Below are positions 1 through 8,004 of a stretch of 64,000 bases of DNA, one piece after another. Origin of the DNA: 1-14-0-10-37-14 sp037130845 (GTDB taxonomy: Bacteria; Patescibacteriota; Patescibacteriia; Patescibacteriales; Patescibacteriaceae); assembly GCA_037130845.1 (NCBI GenBank), contig JBAXSE010000007.1, positions 1 to 64,000 of the forward strand, read 5' to 3'. The translations under genes and the position numbers were made by a program. The first letter of the stretch is position 1. Each line of letters starts with the position of its first letter. The notes under the pieces were generated by a model, which was not told the origin of the DNA, did not search any database, and worked only from the letters and a program-made list of their open reading frames with translations.

Positions 1-2
1 CC

Positions 3-71
3 AAGATGGCGGTCAGCGGAGCGGGGGTTAAGCAGCTGGTGAGGATTATCAAGGAAAAGAAGGTGAAATAG
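3..71 (+). CDS. C-terminal end of an unidentified protein
   Basis: An open frame runs in from the left edge and stops with TAG. It encodes about 22 residues ending in a basic tail (…RIIKEKKVK). The other two plus-strand frames close earlier, so this is the likeliest continuation of a gene lying left of the window. Too little remains to name a family. Confidence 0.35.
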   Translation, partial: KMAVSGAGVKQLVRIIKEKKVK

Positions 72-146
72 ATGTGATAAAACAAATTATAAATATTTGT
101 TCAATTAATACTGTTATTTCAGTATTAAAGTTGGATGATATAACAG

Positions 147-166
147 ATCCCTGCCTGCGCAGGGAT
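147..166. repeat. REP-like palindrome upstream of exonuclease III
   Basis: An 8-bp perfect stem (ATCCCTGC / GCAGGGAT) with a 4-base loop, followed by AAAAT and then the start codon 8 bases on. Nearly the same unit lies at 26335-26354, also just before a start codon, and a related ATTCCC form sits inside leuS. A separate 7-bp hairpin without a U-run lies at 107-126. This 103-base gap holds nothing else I can support. Confidence 0.6.
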
Positions 167-174
167 AAAATCAG

Positions 175-927
175 ATGAAAATAATTTCTTGGAATGTTAA
201 TGGCATCCGCGCTTGTATGCGCAATGGTTTTGTGGAGGTTTTGGCTCAGCTGGATCCTGATATTATTTTGTTGCAAGAAATCAAGATTGATGACGCGGCT
301 CGCGCGCAACACGACTTTGATTTACCGGCCTATGAAGAATATTGGTATCCGGCCGAGCGCAAGGGTTATTCCGGTACGGCTATCCTGAGCAAAAAGCCGA
401 TTTCGGTGACGAACGGTTTCGGCTGGCCGGAGTATGACGGCGAAGGCCGAGTGCAAACGGCTGACGCAGGTGACTTCTGGGTGGTCAATGCCTATTTCCC
501 TAATTCTCGCGGCGACCTATCGCGTCTCGGGTTTAAAGAAAAGTTTAATGAAGTCCTCTTGGGCTATTTAAAAGAGCTTGAGAAGACCAAGCCTGTAATC
601 ATCGGCGGCGACTTTAATGTGGCGCGCGAAGAGATTGATCTGGCGCGGCCGAAGGAGAACACGCAGAACCCCGGCTTTACCAAAGAAGAGCGTTACTGGG
701 GCCGTGAGTATCTAAAGTCCGGGCTAATCGATAGTTTTCGTTATCTGCATCCGGATAAAATTCAATATTCTTGGTGGAGTTATCGGGCTTTAGCTCGCGT
801 GCGCAACATCGGTTGGCGCATCGATTATTTCTTTGTTTCCGAAATATTGGCAGCCAAATTAAAAAGTGCTATAATATACGATGAGCTTAAAGGATCTGAC
901 CATTGTCCGATAGGCGTTGAGCTATAA
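175..927 (+). CDS. xth: Exodeoxyribonuclease III / AP endonuclease
   Basis: A 250-residue protein of the ExoIII/APE1 family, which cuts DNA 5' to abasic sites in base excision repair and degrades 3' ends. The family landmarks appear in order: the N-terminal strand with WNVNGIRA (the Asn that positions the metal), LLQEIK with the metal-binding Glu near residue 40, GGDFNVA with the catalytic Asp and Asn, and the C-terminal SDHCPI with the catalytic His. Length is normal for the family. There is no clear Shine-Dalgarno sequence; a REP-like palindrome ends 8 bases before the ATG. The last 80 bases carry a promoter for the following pilin-like genes. Confidence 0.95.
   Translation: MKIISWNVNGIRACMRNGFVEVLAQLDPDIILLQEIKIDDAARAQHDFDLPAYEEYWYPAERKGYSGTAILSKKPISVTNGFGWPEYDGEGRVQTADAGDFWVVNAYFPNSRGDLSRLGFKEKFNEVLLGYLKELEKTKPVIIGGDFNVAREEIDLARPKENTQNPGFTKEERYWGREYLKSGLIDSFRYLHPDKIQYSWWSYRALARVRNIGWRIDYFFVSEILAAKLKSAIIYDELKGSDHCPIGVEL
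847..875 (+). promoter_or_regulatory. Sigma-70-type promoter inside the 3' end of xth
   Basis: TTGGCA at 847-852 and TATAAT at 870-875 are separated by exactly 17 bases, with an extended -10 TGC. The predicted start point is near 882, 62 bases before the pilin-like gene. The bases just upstream of the -10 (ATTAAAAAGTGC) recur at the promoter before 27812. Confidence 0.6.
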
Positions 928-943
928 TGGCCTATATTAATAT

Positions 944-2089
944 ATGCGCAATACAAAAGCCGCAAAAAATTTGGCGTTTACTCTGATTGAATTATCTGTA
1001 GTCGTTTTTATAATCGCGATCTTAACATCTATCGCTGCCTGGGGTGTTAATTCTATCAGCAAGCGAACGCGAGATGTCCGCCGTTTGGCCGATGTCAAAG
1101 ATATCCAAGTCGCATTGATGGTCTACAAACAGCAAAACAGTTATTTCCCGCCTGCTTCGCAGGTGATCTCGGGCCAACCGCTGGTCAGCCCTGACGGGCG
1201 TCAGACATACATGTCCAAGGTGCCCAATAGTCCTGCCTGCAGCGGTTGCGGACCGGTGGCAAAATATATTTATCATAATATCAGCCCCAACACTTATAAT
1301 ATCGATTTTTTCTTGGAAGGCGGTTTTAATAATCTCAAAGCCGGTGTTTATTCGGTCACCCAAAAAAGCACCCCGCTTATCTGCATACCAAATTGCGCCA
1401 ATCGCGATTGGGGGATTGATGACGGCTGCTATGGCTTCTGTCCTCCGCCTAACCAGGCGAGCATCTTCTTGACTTATTGGACCAAGACTTCTGCCGGCGG
1501 TACGATACGTGTGACTCCGGCGCCAGGCAGCAATTATTTGGTGATAGCCAGAGAAACCGACTATGTTATGAATGTTACCGGAGTATCAGTGACGCCAAGT
1601 ATCGGCGCGACTTATTATATATATAGCTCTGGTTGTCCGTTTACGGTCAAGAGCACGGCTGTTAATAACGGGTCTGGTATCATTACTTTGCGTAAGGATC
1701 CGGCTTACGATTATAATTGCGGTGTACCGAAAACTAGCGGTAATTTGACTCGGCTTACAGGGACCGGCGACTCATCTATTGCTTTTACTCATAGTCCATC
1801 TAACAATATCACCTGTAATAATACTTGGTTCCAAGGCCAAAATATAGATGTTCCGGTAGATGGTCAAACATATACGCCATCATCGGTCTATGGAGAAGGC
1901 TCTAAAATCGGTGAGTCTTATGTTTTGGCGGTGGCTAACTCTACTGCGGACTTTCCTTTTGGCGCTACGTATTTAAACAGAGATACTTGTTATTCATTTC
2001 TGGTTTATAAGTATTACAGCCAAGCGGGGAAGAACAACCATTATTTGACAACCACCACTTCATTAAGACCCCAAAAGACTTCACCCTAG
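944..2089 (+). CDS. Type IV pilin-like protein, large (copy 1)
   Basis: A 381-residue protein with a class III (prepilin) signal: a short basic leader, then the cleavage site A|FTLIEL at residues 11-12 with Glu at +5, and a 20-residue hydrophobic helix. Prepilin peptidase would cut before Phe12 and the helix would pack into a pilus or pseudopilus. The next block (RRLADVKDIQVAL…YKQQNSYFP) is the usual alpha-helix of TadE/GspG-like pilins. The remaining 250 residues are a large Cys-containing surface domain, much bigger than in ordinary major pilins. It is followed 50 bases later by a paralogue. No assembly ATPase or platform gene lies nearby, so the machine must be encoded elsewhere. Confidence 0.85.
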   Translation: MRNTKAAKNLAFTLIELSVVVFIIAILTSIAAWGVNSISKRTRDVRRLADVKDIQVALMVYKQQNSYFPPASQVISGQPLVSPDGRQTYMSKVPNSPACSGCGPVAKYIYHNISPNTYNIDFFLEGGFNNLKAGVYSVTQKSTPLICIPNCANRDWGIDDGCYGFCPPPNQASIFLTYWTKTSAGGTIRVTPAPGSNYLVIARETDYVMNVTGVSVTPSIGATYYIYSSGCPFTVKSTAVNNGSGIITLRKDPAYDYNCGVPKTSGNLTRLTGTGDSSIAFTHSPSNNITCNNTWFQGQNIDVPVDGQTYTPSSVYGEGSKIGESYVLAVANSTADFPFGATYLNRDTCYSFLVYKYYSQAGKNNHYLTTTTSLRPQKTSP

Positions 2090-2139
2090 GGTTAAGTCTT
2101 TTCGCGCATCAAAATATTTTATTTACTTATTAATAATTT

Positions 2140-3378
2140 ATGTTCAGGACAAAAGAGTTTGTCAGCAGAACAGCCTTCACCTTAATCGAAGTGATGGTGG
2201 TTATCTTCATTATCGCGATTTTGACCACCATGACCGCGTGGGGCTTAAACAACATCAGCATTCGCGCCCGAGATACCAGGCGTCTGGCGGATGTGAGAGA
2301 TATCCAAACTGCTCTAATGCTATACAAACAGCAGAATAGTTATTTCCCCGCCTCGCTGTCACCCGGGTCGCCTTTGGTTAGTCCGGATGGAAGGCAGACT
2401 TATATGACCAAGATTCCGGATAATCCAAACTGCAGCGGTCCGTATTGCAGCTCTCTGCCTCATTACGCCTATACCAATACAAAACCGAACAGTTATAAAT
2501 TGATTTTTTATATCGAGGGCGGAGTCAACGGCATGGCCAGCGGCGTCTATGAGGTCACTCAGAAAAGCACGCCTCCGGCTATTTGCGTGCCGAGTTGTAG
2601 CGGTTTGGATTTGGGAGATAGCGACGGCTGCATGGGCACTTGCCCCTTGTATCTGGCGGAGCCGACATCTGGTGTTACCGGTACGCTTGTGATTTCTTGG
2701 ACTAAATCTAACGTTAATTTTAGAATAATGAGAGCCGGCAATGCCGGCATGGGTAACGCATTGTTGACCCTAGGCAAATTGGCCGAAAGAACAATCACGG
2801 TTAGCGGGATTAACTCCGTTCCTGCTGTCGGCGATATATATTATCCAACTCCAACCTCCAGCTTTGGCACCGAGTGCTTCAAGCTGAAGGTAACGGCTAG
2901 GAATATTACTAATGGCTCTGGCACCATTAAGCTGGCAACGGTTGGCTCGCGTACCGGTTGCGCTGTTAATACAGGTTCCTTTGGAGCTACCTACAATGCT
3001 GCTCTTGTCAATACTTTTGGTACGGGTACGCTGGTCTCATCTTCCGGGGTTGGCGATGCTGTCATACCTTATGCCACGTCGACTACGGAAACTACCGCGA
3101 CGACTATGGCTAATAATATGGTTGATGTGCCGGTAGACGGGGTGACTTATAATGTAGGCGATGTAATCGGTGCTTCGTATGTTATTAGAAATTCATTAAC
3201 TACAGATGTTATACTCCCAAGCGCTACCACTACTATGGGTTATGTCTTTTATTCGATATACACTTGGATTGGCACCCGATCTTTTGAATACAACCAAGAC
3301 GGTGTCCACAAACCGAATTATGCCACCGGCACCGCTACGAAGGGCATTATCCGCGGTCAGTATTCCGGAGGCAGTTAA
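2140..3378 (+). CDS. Type IV pilin-like protein, large (copy 2)
   Basis: A 412-residue paralogue of the preceding gene. It has the same prepilin signal (TAFTLIEVMVV, cleavage before Phe13), the same post-helix block (RDTRRLADVRDIQTAL, YKQQNSYFP) and the conserved LVSPDGRQTYM segment, while the C-terminal half diverges into a Thr/Ser/Gly-rich domain. The arrangement suggests tandem duplication followed by diversification of the exposed domain. The two are probably co-transcribed from the promoter at 847-875 and end at the terminator at 3395-3426. They are likely minor or adhesive pilins; which machine they serve cannot be told here. Confidence 0.85.
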   Translation: MFRTKEFVSRTAFTLIEVMVVIFIIAILTTMTAWGLNNISIRARDTRRLADVRDIQTALMLYKQQNSYFPASLSPGSPLVSPDGRQTYMTKIPDNPNCSGPYCSSLPHYAYTNTKPNSYKLIFYIEGGVNGMASGVYEVTQKSTPPAICVPSCSGLDLGDSDGCMGTCPLYLAEPTSGVTGTLVISWTKSNVNFRIMRAGNAGMGNALLTLGKLAERTITVSGINSVPAVGDIYYPTPTSSFGTECFKLKVTARNITNGSGTIKLATVGSRTGCAVNTGSFGATYNAALVNTFGTGTLVSSSGVGDAVIPYATSTTETTATTMANNMVDVPVDGVTYNVGDVIGASYVIRNSLTTDVILPSATTTMGYVFYSIYTWIGTRSFEYNQDGVHKPNYATGTATKGIIRGQYSGGS

Positions 3379-3394
3379 TAATAGCTTCAACTAT

Positions 3395-3426
3395 AAAAAC
3401 AGGCTGCTTAAACGCAGTCTGTTTTT
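3395..3426 (+). terminator. Intrinsic terminator of the pilin-like pair
   Basis: A 13-bp stem (AAAAACAG, one G-U pair, then CTGC against GCAG…CTGTTTTT) with a 6-base loop. The 3' strand ends in a run of five T. Confidence 0.8.
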
Positions 3427-3429
3427 AAT

Positions 3430-3458
3430 TTGCTTTTTGCCCAGTAATGAGGTAAAAT
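3430..3458 (+). promoter_or_regulatory. Probable leuS promoter
   Basis: TTGCTT at 3430-3435, a 17-base spacer, then TAAAAT at 3453-3458. It sits directly after the pilin terminator and 30 bases before the leuS ATG. The match to consensus is only moderate. Confidence 0.4.
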
Positions 3459-3487
3459 AAGCAAAAGTAATATATTTTAGGCTAATT

Positions 3488-6097
3488 ATGCGCGAATATC
3501 AACATCAACAACTGGAGGCAAAGTGGAGGCAAAAATGGCAGCAAGAGGGGCTTTATACGGCAGAAAATGGCCAAGATAAGCCAAAGTTTTATGTTTTGGA
3601 TATGTTTCCTTATCCATCCGGCGCCGGGCTGCATGTCGGCCACCCCAAGGGCTATATAGCGACCGACGTTGTCACTAGGTGCATGATGATGCAGGGATAC
3701 AATGTTCTGCACCCTATGGGCTGGGATGCCTTCGGCCTGCCGGCGGAGAATTACGCCCTCAAGACCGGCGTACACCCGACTATTAGCACCGCTGACCATA
3801 TTGTCAATTATAAAAGGCAGCTTGATGACATCGGCCTGGCTTATGATTGGAATCGCGAAATCAACACTACTGACCCTGACTATTATCGCTGGACGCAATG
3901 GACTTTCTTGGAGATGTTTAAGCGGGGATTGGTCTATGAATCACATGAGCCGATTAATTGGTGCCCTACTTGCAAAACAGGTCTGGCAAATGAGGATTTG
4001 GAAAATGGACTTTGTGAGCGTTGCGGTACGGTGGTAGAAAAAAAGCCATTGCGGCAGTGGGCTGTGCGGATTACCGATTATGCTAATCGCTTGCTGGCTG
4101 ATTTGGACAAACTTCCTGATTGGGAAGATAGCATCAAGGAAATGCAACGCTACTGGATCGGCAGATCTGTTGGCGCAGAGATTAATTTTAAAGTAATTAT
4201 AAACACTTCTGGTGTCATCCCCCATCCCTCGCGGGAGGCAGGCGCTAAGGCGGGGATCTTGCCCGTGACCGTTGATCAACGATTAGATTCCCGCCTTCGC
4301 GGGAATGACACGGGGGAAAGTGCGGTAATCAAAGTTTTTACGACCAGGCCCGATACTATCTTCGGTGCTACGTATTTGGTTATTTCACCTGAACATGAAT
4401 TAATCAACGAATTAGGCGATGCGATTTTGAATCTTAATGAAGTGCAAGGATATATCAGCCAAGTCAAGAATAAATCAGACATGGAGCGTACTGATTTAAA
4501 CAAAGATAAATCGGGCATCGAATTACAGGGTGTTAAAGCACTGCATCCAGTGACCGGACACCAGTTGCCTATCTTTGCCGCAGATTATGTTTTATCCGGC
4601 TATGGCACAGGCGCTATTATGGCTGTACCGGCGCACGACGAACGCGATCATGAGTTTGCGCTCAAATACAACCTACCAATTATCAAAGTGGTTGTGCCGC
4701 CGGCCTTAGATCAGCTTAATACAGTCGGCTTTAACAGCTTGCCTGAACACACTGATATTAGGGTTGTCGATGATTGTTATACAGCAGAGGGTCTTGCTAT
4801 TAATTCTGATTTCTTGGATGGCCTGAGCACAGCAGCAGCGAAGGAAAAGATTATTATATGGCTGACTGAGAACAAAATAGGACAAGCTAAGGTTCAATAC
4901 AAATTAAAAGACTGGGTCTTCTCGCGCCAACGTTATTGGGGCGAGCCGATACCCTTGATTTATTGTGAGTATTGCCATGATAATCCGACTAACGAGGGCG
5001 AACGCCTTAATCCTGGCTGGATTGCTGACGATAATTTACCTGTTACGCTGCCGATGGTCGATCATTACGAGCCGTCCGGCACGGCCGAATCGCCACTGGC
5101 TAATATCACCGATTGGGTCAATGTCAAATGTCCGCGTTGCGGCAAGGCGGCTAAACGCGAGACCAATACGATGCCGCAATGGGCCGGTTCCAGTTGGTAT
5201 TATTTGCGTTATTGCGACCCTTATAATGACAAAGAATTGATAAGCAAAAAAGCGGAAAAATATTGGAACCCAGTCGATTTATATGTCGGCGGGGCCGAGC
5301 ACGCTACGCGTCATTTGATTTATGCTCGTTTTTGGCACAAATTCCTATTTGATATTGGCGTTGTCTCGACCGAAGAGCCTTTTGCCAAGTTGCGCCATGT
5401 CGGATTGATTTTGGCTGAGGACGGCCGTAAGATGAGCAAGCGTTGGAACAATGTTATTAATCCTGATGATATCTGCAGTGAATATGGCGCTGATGCTTTC
5501 CGCGTCTATGAAATGTTCATGGGTCCCTTTGACCAGCCGGTGGCCTGGAATACCAATGGCGTAATCGGTGCGCGCAAATTTCTGTCCAAACTGACGGCCT
5601 TGAGCCAAAAAGTGGGCGATGACTCGGCTAGCAAGGCCGCTATCAGCCAGCTACACAAAACAATCAAGAAAGTCACCAGTGATATTATTGATTTCAAGTT
5701 TAATACCGCCATCAGCGCCTTGATGATATTGGTGAATGCTTTGGGCGATGAAGAAAGTCTGACCAAAGAACAATACGGTATGGCCTTGCAATTGGCCGCG
5801 CCTTTTGCTCCTCATCTAGCCGAGGAATTGTGGCAAGAATTGGGCCACGGCCAATCTATTTTTCTCTCTTCGTGGCCGAGATTTGACGCCGAACTGGCGC
5901 AAGACGAAGCAGCGGTGGTTGTCATCCAAATCAACGGCAAAGTGCGCGATCAGATGGAAGTCGGATTGGATATGCCGGCTGCTGATGTCGAAGCGCTAGC
6001 CAAGGCCAGAGAGAAGATTGTATCTTGGCTGGAGGGGAAGGAGATTGTGAAGGTGATAGTTGTGCCTAATAAATTGGTAAATATTGTGATTAAATAA
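3488..6097 (+). CDS. leuS: Leucyl-tRNA synthetase with an in-frame repeat insertion
   Basis: An 869-residue class I synthetase that charges tRNA-Leu. Landmarks: HVGH (HIGH box) near residue 48, a zinc-type CPTC…CERC module near residue 158, the editing domain opening with TTRPDT near 285, and the KMSKR (KMSKS) loop near 648. The C-terminal anticodon-binding domain ends in a conserved IKVIVVPNKLVNIV-like tail. Between GAEINFKV and the IKVFTTRPDT strand, where relatives have only a short linker, there are about 35-40 extra residues encoded by a palindrome pair (4214-4306). The reading frame is kept, so the enzyme is probably functional with an extra surface loop at the entry to the editing domain. 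The gene ends at an AT-rich inverted repeat. Confidence 0.97.
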   Translation: MREYQHQQLEAKWRQKWQQEGLYTAENGQDKPKFYVLDMFPYPSGAGLHVGHPKGYIATDVVTRCMMMQGYNVLHPMGWDAFGLPAENYALKTGVHPTISTADHIVNYKRQLDDIGLAYDWNREINTTDPDYYRWTQWTFLEMFKRGLVYESHEPINWCPTCKTGLANEDLENGLCERCGTVVEKKPLRQWAVRITDYANRLLADLDKLPDWEDSIKEMQRYWIGRSVGAEINFKVIINTSGVIPHPSREAGAKAGILPVTVDQRLDSRLRGNDTGESAVIKVFTTRPDTIFGATYLVISPEHELINELGDAILNLNEVQGYISQVKNKSDMERTDLNKDKSGIELQGVKALHPVTGHQLPIFAADYVLSGYGTGAIMAVPAHDERDHEFALKYNLPIIKVVVPPALDQLNTVGFNSLPEHTDIRVVDDCYTAEGLAINSDFLDGLSTAAAKEKIIIWLTENKIGQAKVQYKLKDWVFSRQRYWGEPIPLIYCEYCHDNPTNEGERLNPGWIADDNLPVTLPMVDHYEPSGTAESPLANITDWVNVKCPRCGKAAKRETNTMPQWAGSSWYYLRYCDPYNDKELISKKAEKYWNPVDLYVGGAEHATRHLIYARFWHKFLFDIGVVSTEEPFAKLRHVGLILAEDGRKMSKRWNNVINPDDICSEYGADAFRVYEMFMGPFDQPVAWNTNGVIGARKFLSKLTALSQKVGDDSASKAAISQLHKTIKKVTSDIIDFKFNTAISALMILVNALGDEESLTKEQYGMALQLAAPFAPHLAEELWQELGHGQSIFLSSWPRFDAELAQDEAAVVVIQINGKVRDQMEVGLDMPAADVEALAKAREKIVSWLEGKEIVKVIVVPNKLVNIVIK
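4214..4306. repeat. Palindrome pair (REP/dRS3-like) inserted in frame in leuS
   Basis: The right unit, 4287-4306, is ATTCCCGCCTTCGCGGGAAT, the form ATTCCC-N8-GGGAAT known from neisserial dRS3 repeats. The left unit, about 4216-4257, has the same outer stem (ATCCCC…GGGGAT) but a longer loop holding a second small palindrome (TCCC-TCGC-GGGA). The outer flanks GTGTCAT (4212-4218) and ATGACAC (4305-4311) are inverted copies. The whole is translated within LeuRS without a stop. Confidence 0.75.
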
Positions 6098-6340
6098 ATT
6101 TTTAATTTTTAATTTTATAAATAATTTTTAATTTTTAAATCCATATTTGGTATAAAATTAAAAGTTGTTAAAGTAAACAAATTTAAACCTTTGATATCGA
6201 TAGGAGTTTAAAGTCCCATTCCTCAAAAATTAAAAATTATTTATCCTTACGTAACGTTCGAACAAGTTTAGAAAGATACCTAATCGCAAAGAACGCCAAT
6301 TGTTAATAGGAGAAAATTAAAAATTATAAAATTAAAAATT
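6098..6340. repeat. AT-rich inverted-repeat element between leuS and rsmA
   Basis: Left arm about 6098-6138 and right arm about 6312-6340 are inverted copies built from the words AATTTTTAATTTT and AAAATTAAAAATT; a further copy of the word lies inside at about 6225-6245. The arms start directly at the leuS stop codon and end 11 bases before rsmA. The 170-base interior has no convincing ORF. Confidence 0.55.
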
Positions 6341-6350
6341 ACCCCAATTT

Positions 6351-7214
6351 ATGTCCCGCCAAGCTAGCTTACTAACCGAAACAAAAGAACTCGCCAAAAA
6401 ATATGCCATCACGCCCACGAAGCGTTTTGGCCAGAATTTTTTGACGAGCGAATTGGTCTATATGGACATTATGGAGGCTGCCGATATTCATAAGGAAGAT
6501 CGTGTATTGGAAGTAGGCCCAGGCCTGGGGTTCTTGACTTTTGCCTTGGCCGAACAGGCAGGCGAGGTGGTAGCGGTGGAAATAGACCGCAATCTGACAC
6601 GCATCTTGCCGGGGCGCGTCAAAGAATTTGGCTATACCAATGTCCGCATTATCGAAGGCGATATTCTGGACTTTCCAAATATCAAGGGATTGGAAAATTG
6701 GGCGGATAAGCCTTTTAAGGTCGTGGCCAATCTGCCGTATAATATTACCAGCGTTTTCTTGCGCAAATTTCTGGAAAAAGGCCCGCGGCCTCAGACTCTG
6801 ACTCTGCTATTGCAAAAAGAAGTGGCCGAGCGGATTTGCGCCAAGGCAGGCAAGATGAGCATCTTGGCGCTGTCGGTGCAGTTCTACGGACAGCCGGAAT
6901 TTAAGTTCCGTGTGGATAAGTCTGACTTCTGGCCGCAGCCGGAAGTGCAGAGCGCGGTGCTGACTATCAAGGTTAATGACCAGCCGGCTTTGCCGCTTGC
7001 AGATGTCAAACCCTTTTGGCGATTAATCAAGATTTCATTTGCCGCAAAACGCAAGATGTTAAAGAAAAACCTAGCCGCAGCCTTGCCTTTGGACATCGAA
7101 GACTTCGGCCGTATCTTGGCTGGATTAGGGCTAAATCCGGAGGCGCGAGCGCAGGATTTGGGCCTTGACGATTGGCTGCGGCTCTTTGCTCTATTGAAGC
7201 GTGATGTGTTATAA
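6351..7214 (+). CDS. rsmA: 16S rRNA dimethyladenosine transferase
   Basis: A 287-residue RsmA/KsgA, which dimethylates two adjacent adenosines near the 3' end of 16S rRNA using S-adenosylmethionine, a late step of small-subunit assembly. Visible motifs: KRFGQNFL at the N-terminus, VLEVGPGLGFLT (AdoMet motif I, near residue 53), the acidic VAVEID strand, and NLPYNI (motif IV, near residue 126) that flips the target base. The C-terminal helical domain (WRLIKISFAAKRKMLKKNL) is complete. Length is typical. No strong ribosome-binding site is seen in the AT-rich repeat just upstream. Confidence 0.95.
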   Translation: MSRQASLLTETKELAKKYAITPTKRFGQNFLTSELVYMDIMEAADIHKEDRVLEVGPGLGFLTFALAEQAGEVVAVEIDRNLTRILPGRVKEFGYTNVRIIEGDILDFPNIKGLENWADKPFKVVANLPYNITSVFLRKFLEKGPRPQTLTLLLQKEVAERICAKAGKMSILALSVQFYGQPEFKFRVDKSDFWPQPEVQSAVLTIKVNDQPALPLADVKPFWRLIKISFAAKRKMLKKNLAAALPLDIEDFGRILAGLGLNPEARAQDLGLDDWLRLFALLKRDVL

Positions 7215-7218
7215 TAAG

Positions 7219-7244
7219 CTTGTCCTTTATGGATAAGTTTTTTT
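7219..7244 (+). terminator. Intrinsic terminator after rsmA
   Basis: A 7-bp stem (CTTGTCC / GGATAAG with one G-U pair), a 5-base loop and a run of seven T. A TATAAT box with an extended -10 overlaps the rsmA stop just before it (about 7210-7215) and may start a short transcript into or through this hairpin. Confidence 0.65.
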
Positions 7245-7305
7245 ATCCGCTCGCGGCGGCTATTAAGCTATGCGGCGCTTTGCGCTATCAATCAACTGAC
7301 AATCT

Positions 7306-7992
7306 ATGGCAACGCTGGCAAACCAAAAGCCGGTCATTAATCCGCCTAGCAACACGCTGACCCGAAAACAAAAATTCGGGACGGTTGTTTTTTCGTTATT
7401 GGGCGTGATTATTTTCGTTTTTTGGTATACGCAATTAAAAACCAATCTTTACTATATTCCTTTGGGCGGCGTAGAAGTCATGAGGTTAAAGGCAACGCCA
7501 GTGGCAACCAGCACTCAGAACGCCGTTGATCTGACTAAGGACACTGACGGCGATGGTTTGCCTGATTATATGGAAATAAACCAATATCATACCTCTCCTT
7601 ATCTGACTGATTCGGATGGCGATGGTATTTCTGATTACCAAGAAGTAGTACAAAGCACCGATCCTAATTGCGCTCAAGGCGCCAATTGCGCTTTAGGTGG
7701 ATTGTATGGAGGAGGCGCGGTTACCAGCAGCGTCTCCACTAAGGCAGCCTTTGATATTACGGCTGCTCAGCAGGCGACTATACAGAAGGCATTTGGCGAG
7801 AAACCGGATCCGGCTGTCATAAGGCAGTCTTTGCTGGCTAGCGCCTCTACTGATACGGACAGGCAACAAATCAGCAAGCTGACGGACGAACAAATCTTAT
7901 ATTTATACCAACAAATGTTAGCCAGCATCCCGGTGGATGCCACCCAGCCGGTTGCGCCTGCAGTTGCCGCCCCGGCCATTTCAAATCAATAA
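7306..7992 (+). CDS. Membrane-anchored protein with calcium-binding type 3 repeats
   Basis: A 228-residue protein with a short cytoplasmic N-terminus and one membrane helix at about residues 25-43 (FGTVVFSLLGVIIFVFWY). Two thrombospondin type 3-like repeats follow, DTDGDGLPDYMEI and DSDGDGISDYQEV, each an Asp-rich calcium-binding loop. The C-terminal 100 residues are Ala/Gln-rich and look helical. It immediately precedes the giant secreted protein (12-base gap) and heads the secretion-like locus. In many bacteria such repeats sit on surface proteins; here they probably act outside the membrane. The exact role is unknown. No Shine-Dalgarno sequence is visible. Confidence 0.75.
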   Translation: MATLANQKPVINPPSNTLTRKQKFGTVVFSLLGVIIFVFWYTQLKTNLYYIPLGGVEVMRLKATPVATSTQNAVDLTKDTDGDGLPDYMEINQYHTSPYLTDSDGDGISDYQEVVQSTDPNCAQGANCALGGLYGGGAVTSSVSTKAAFDITAAQQATIQKAFGEKPDPAVIRQSLLASASTDTDRQQISKLTDEQILYLYQQMLASIPVDATQPVAPAVAAPAISNQ

Positions 7993-8004
7993 TAATTTCA
8001 ATAT

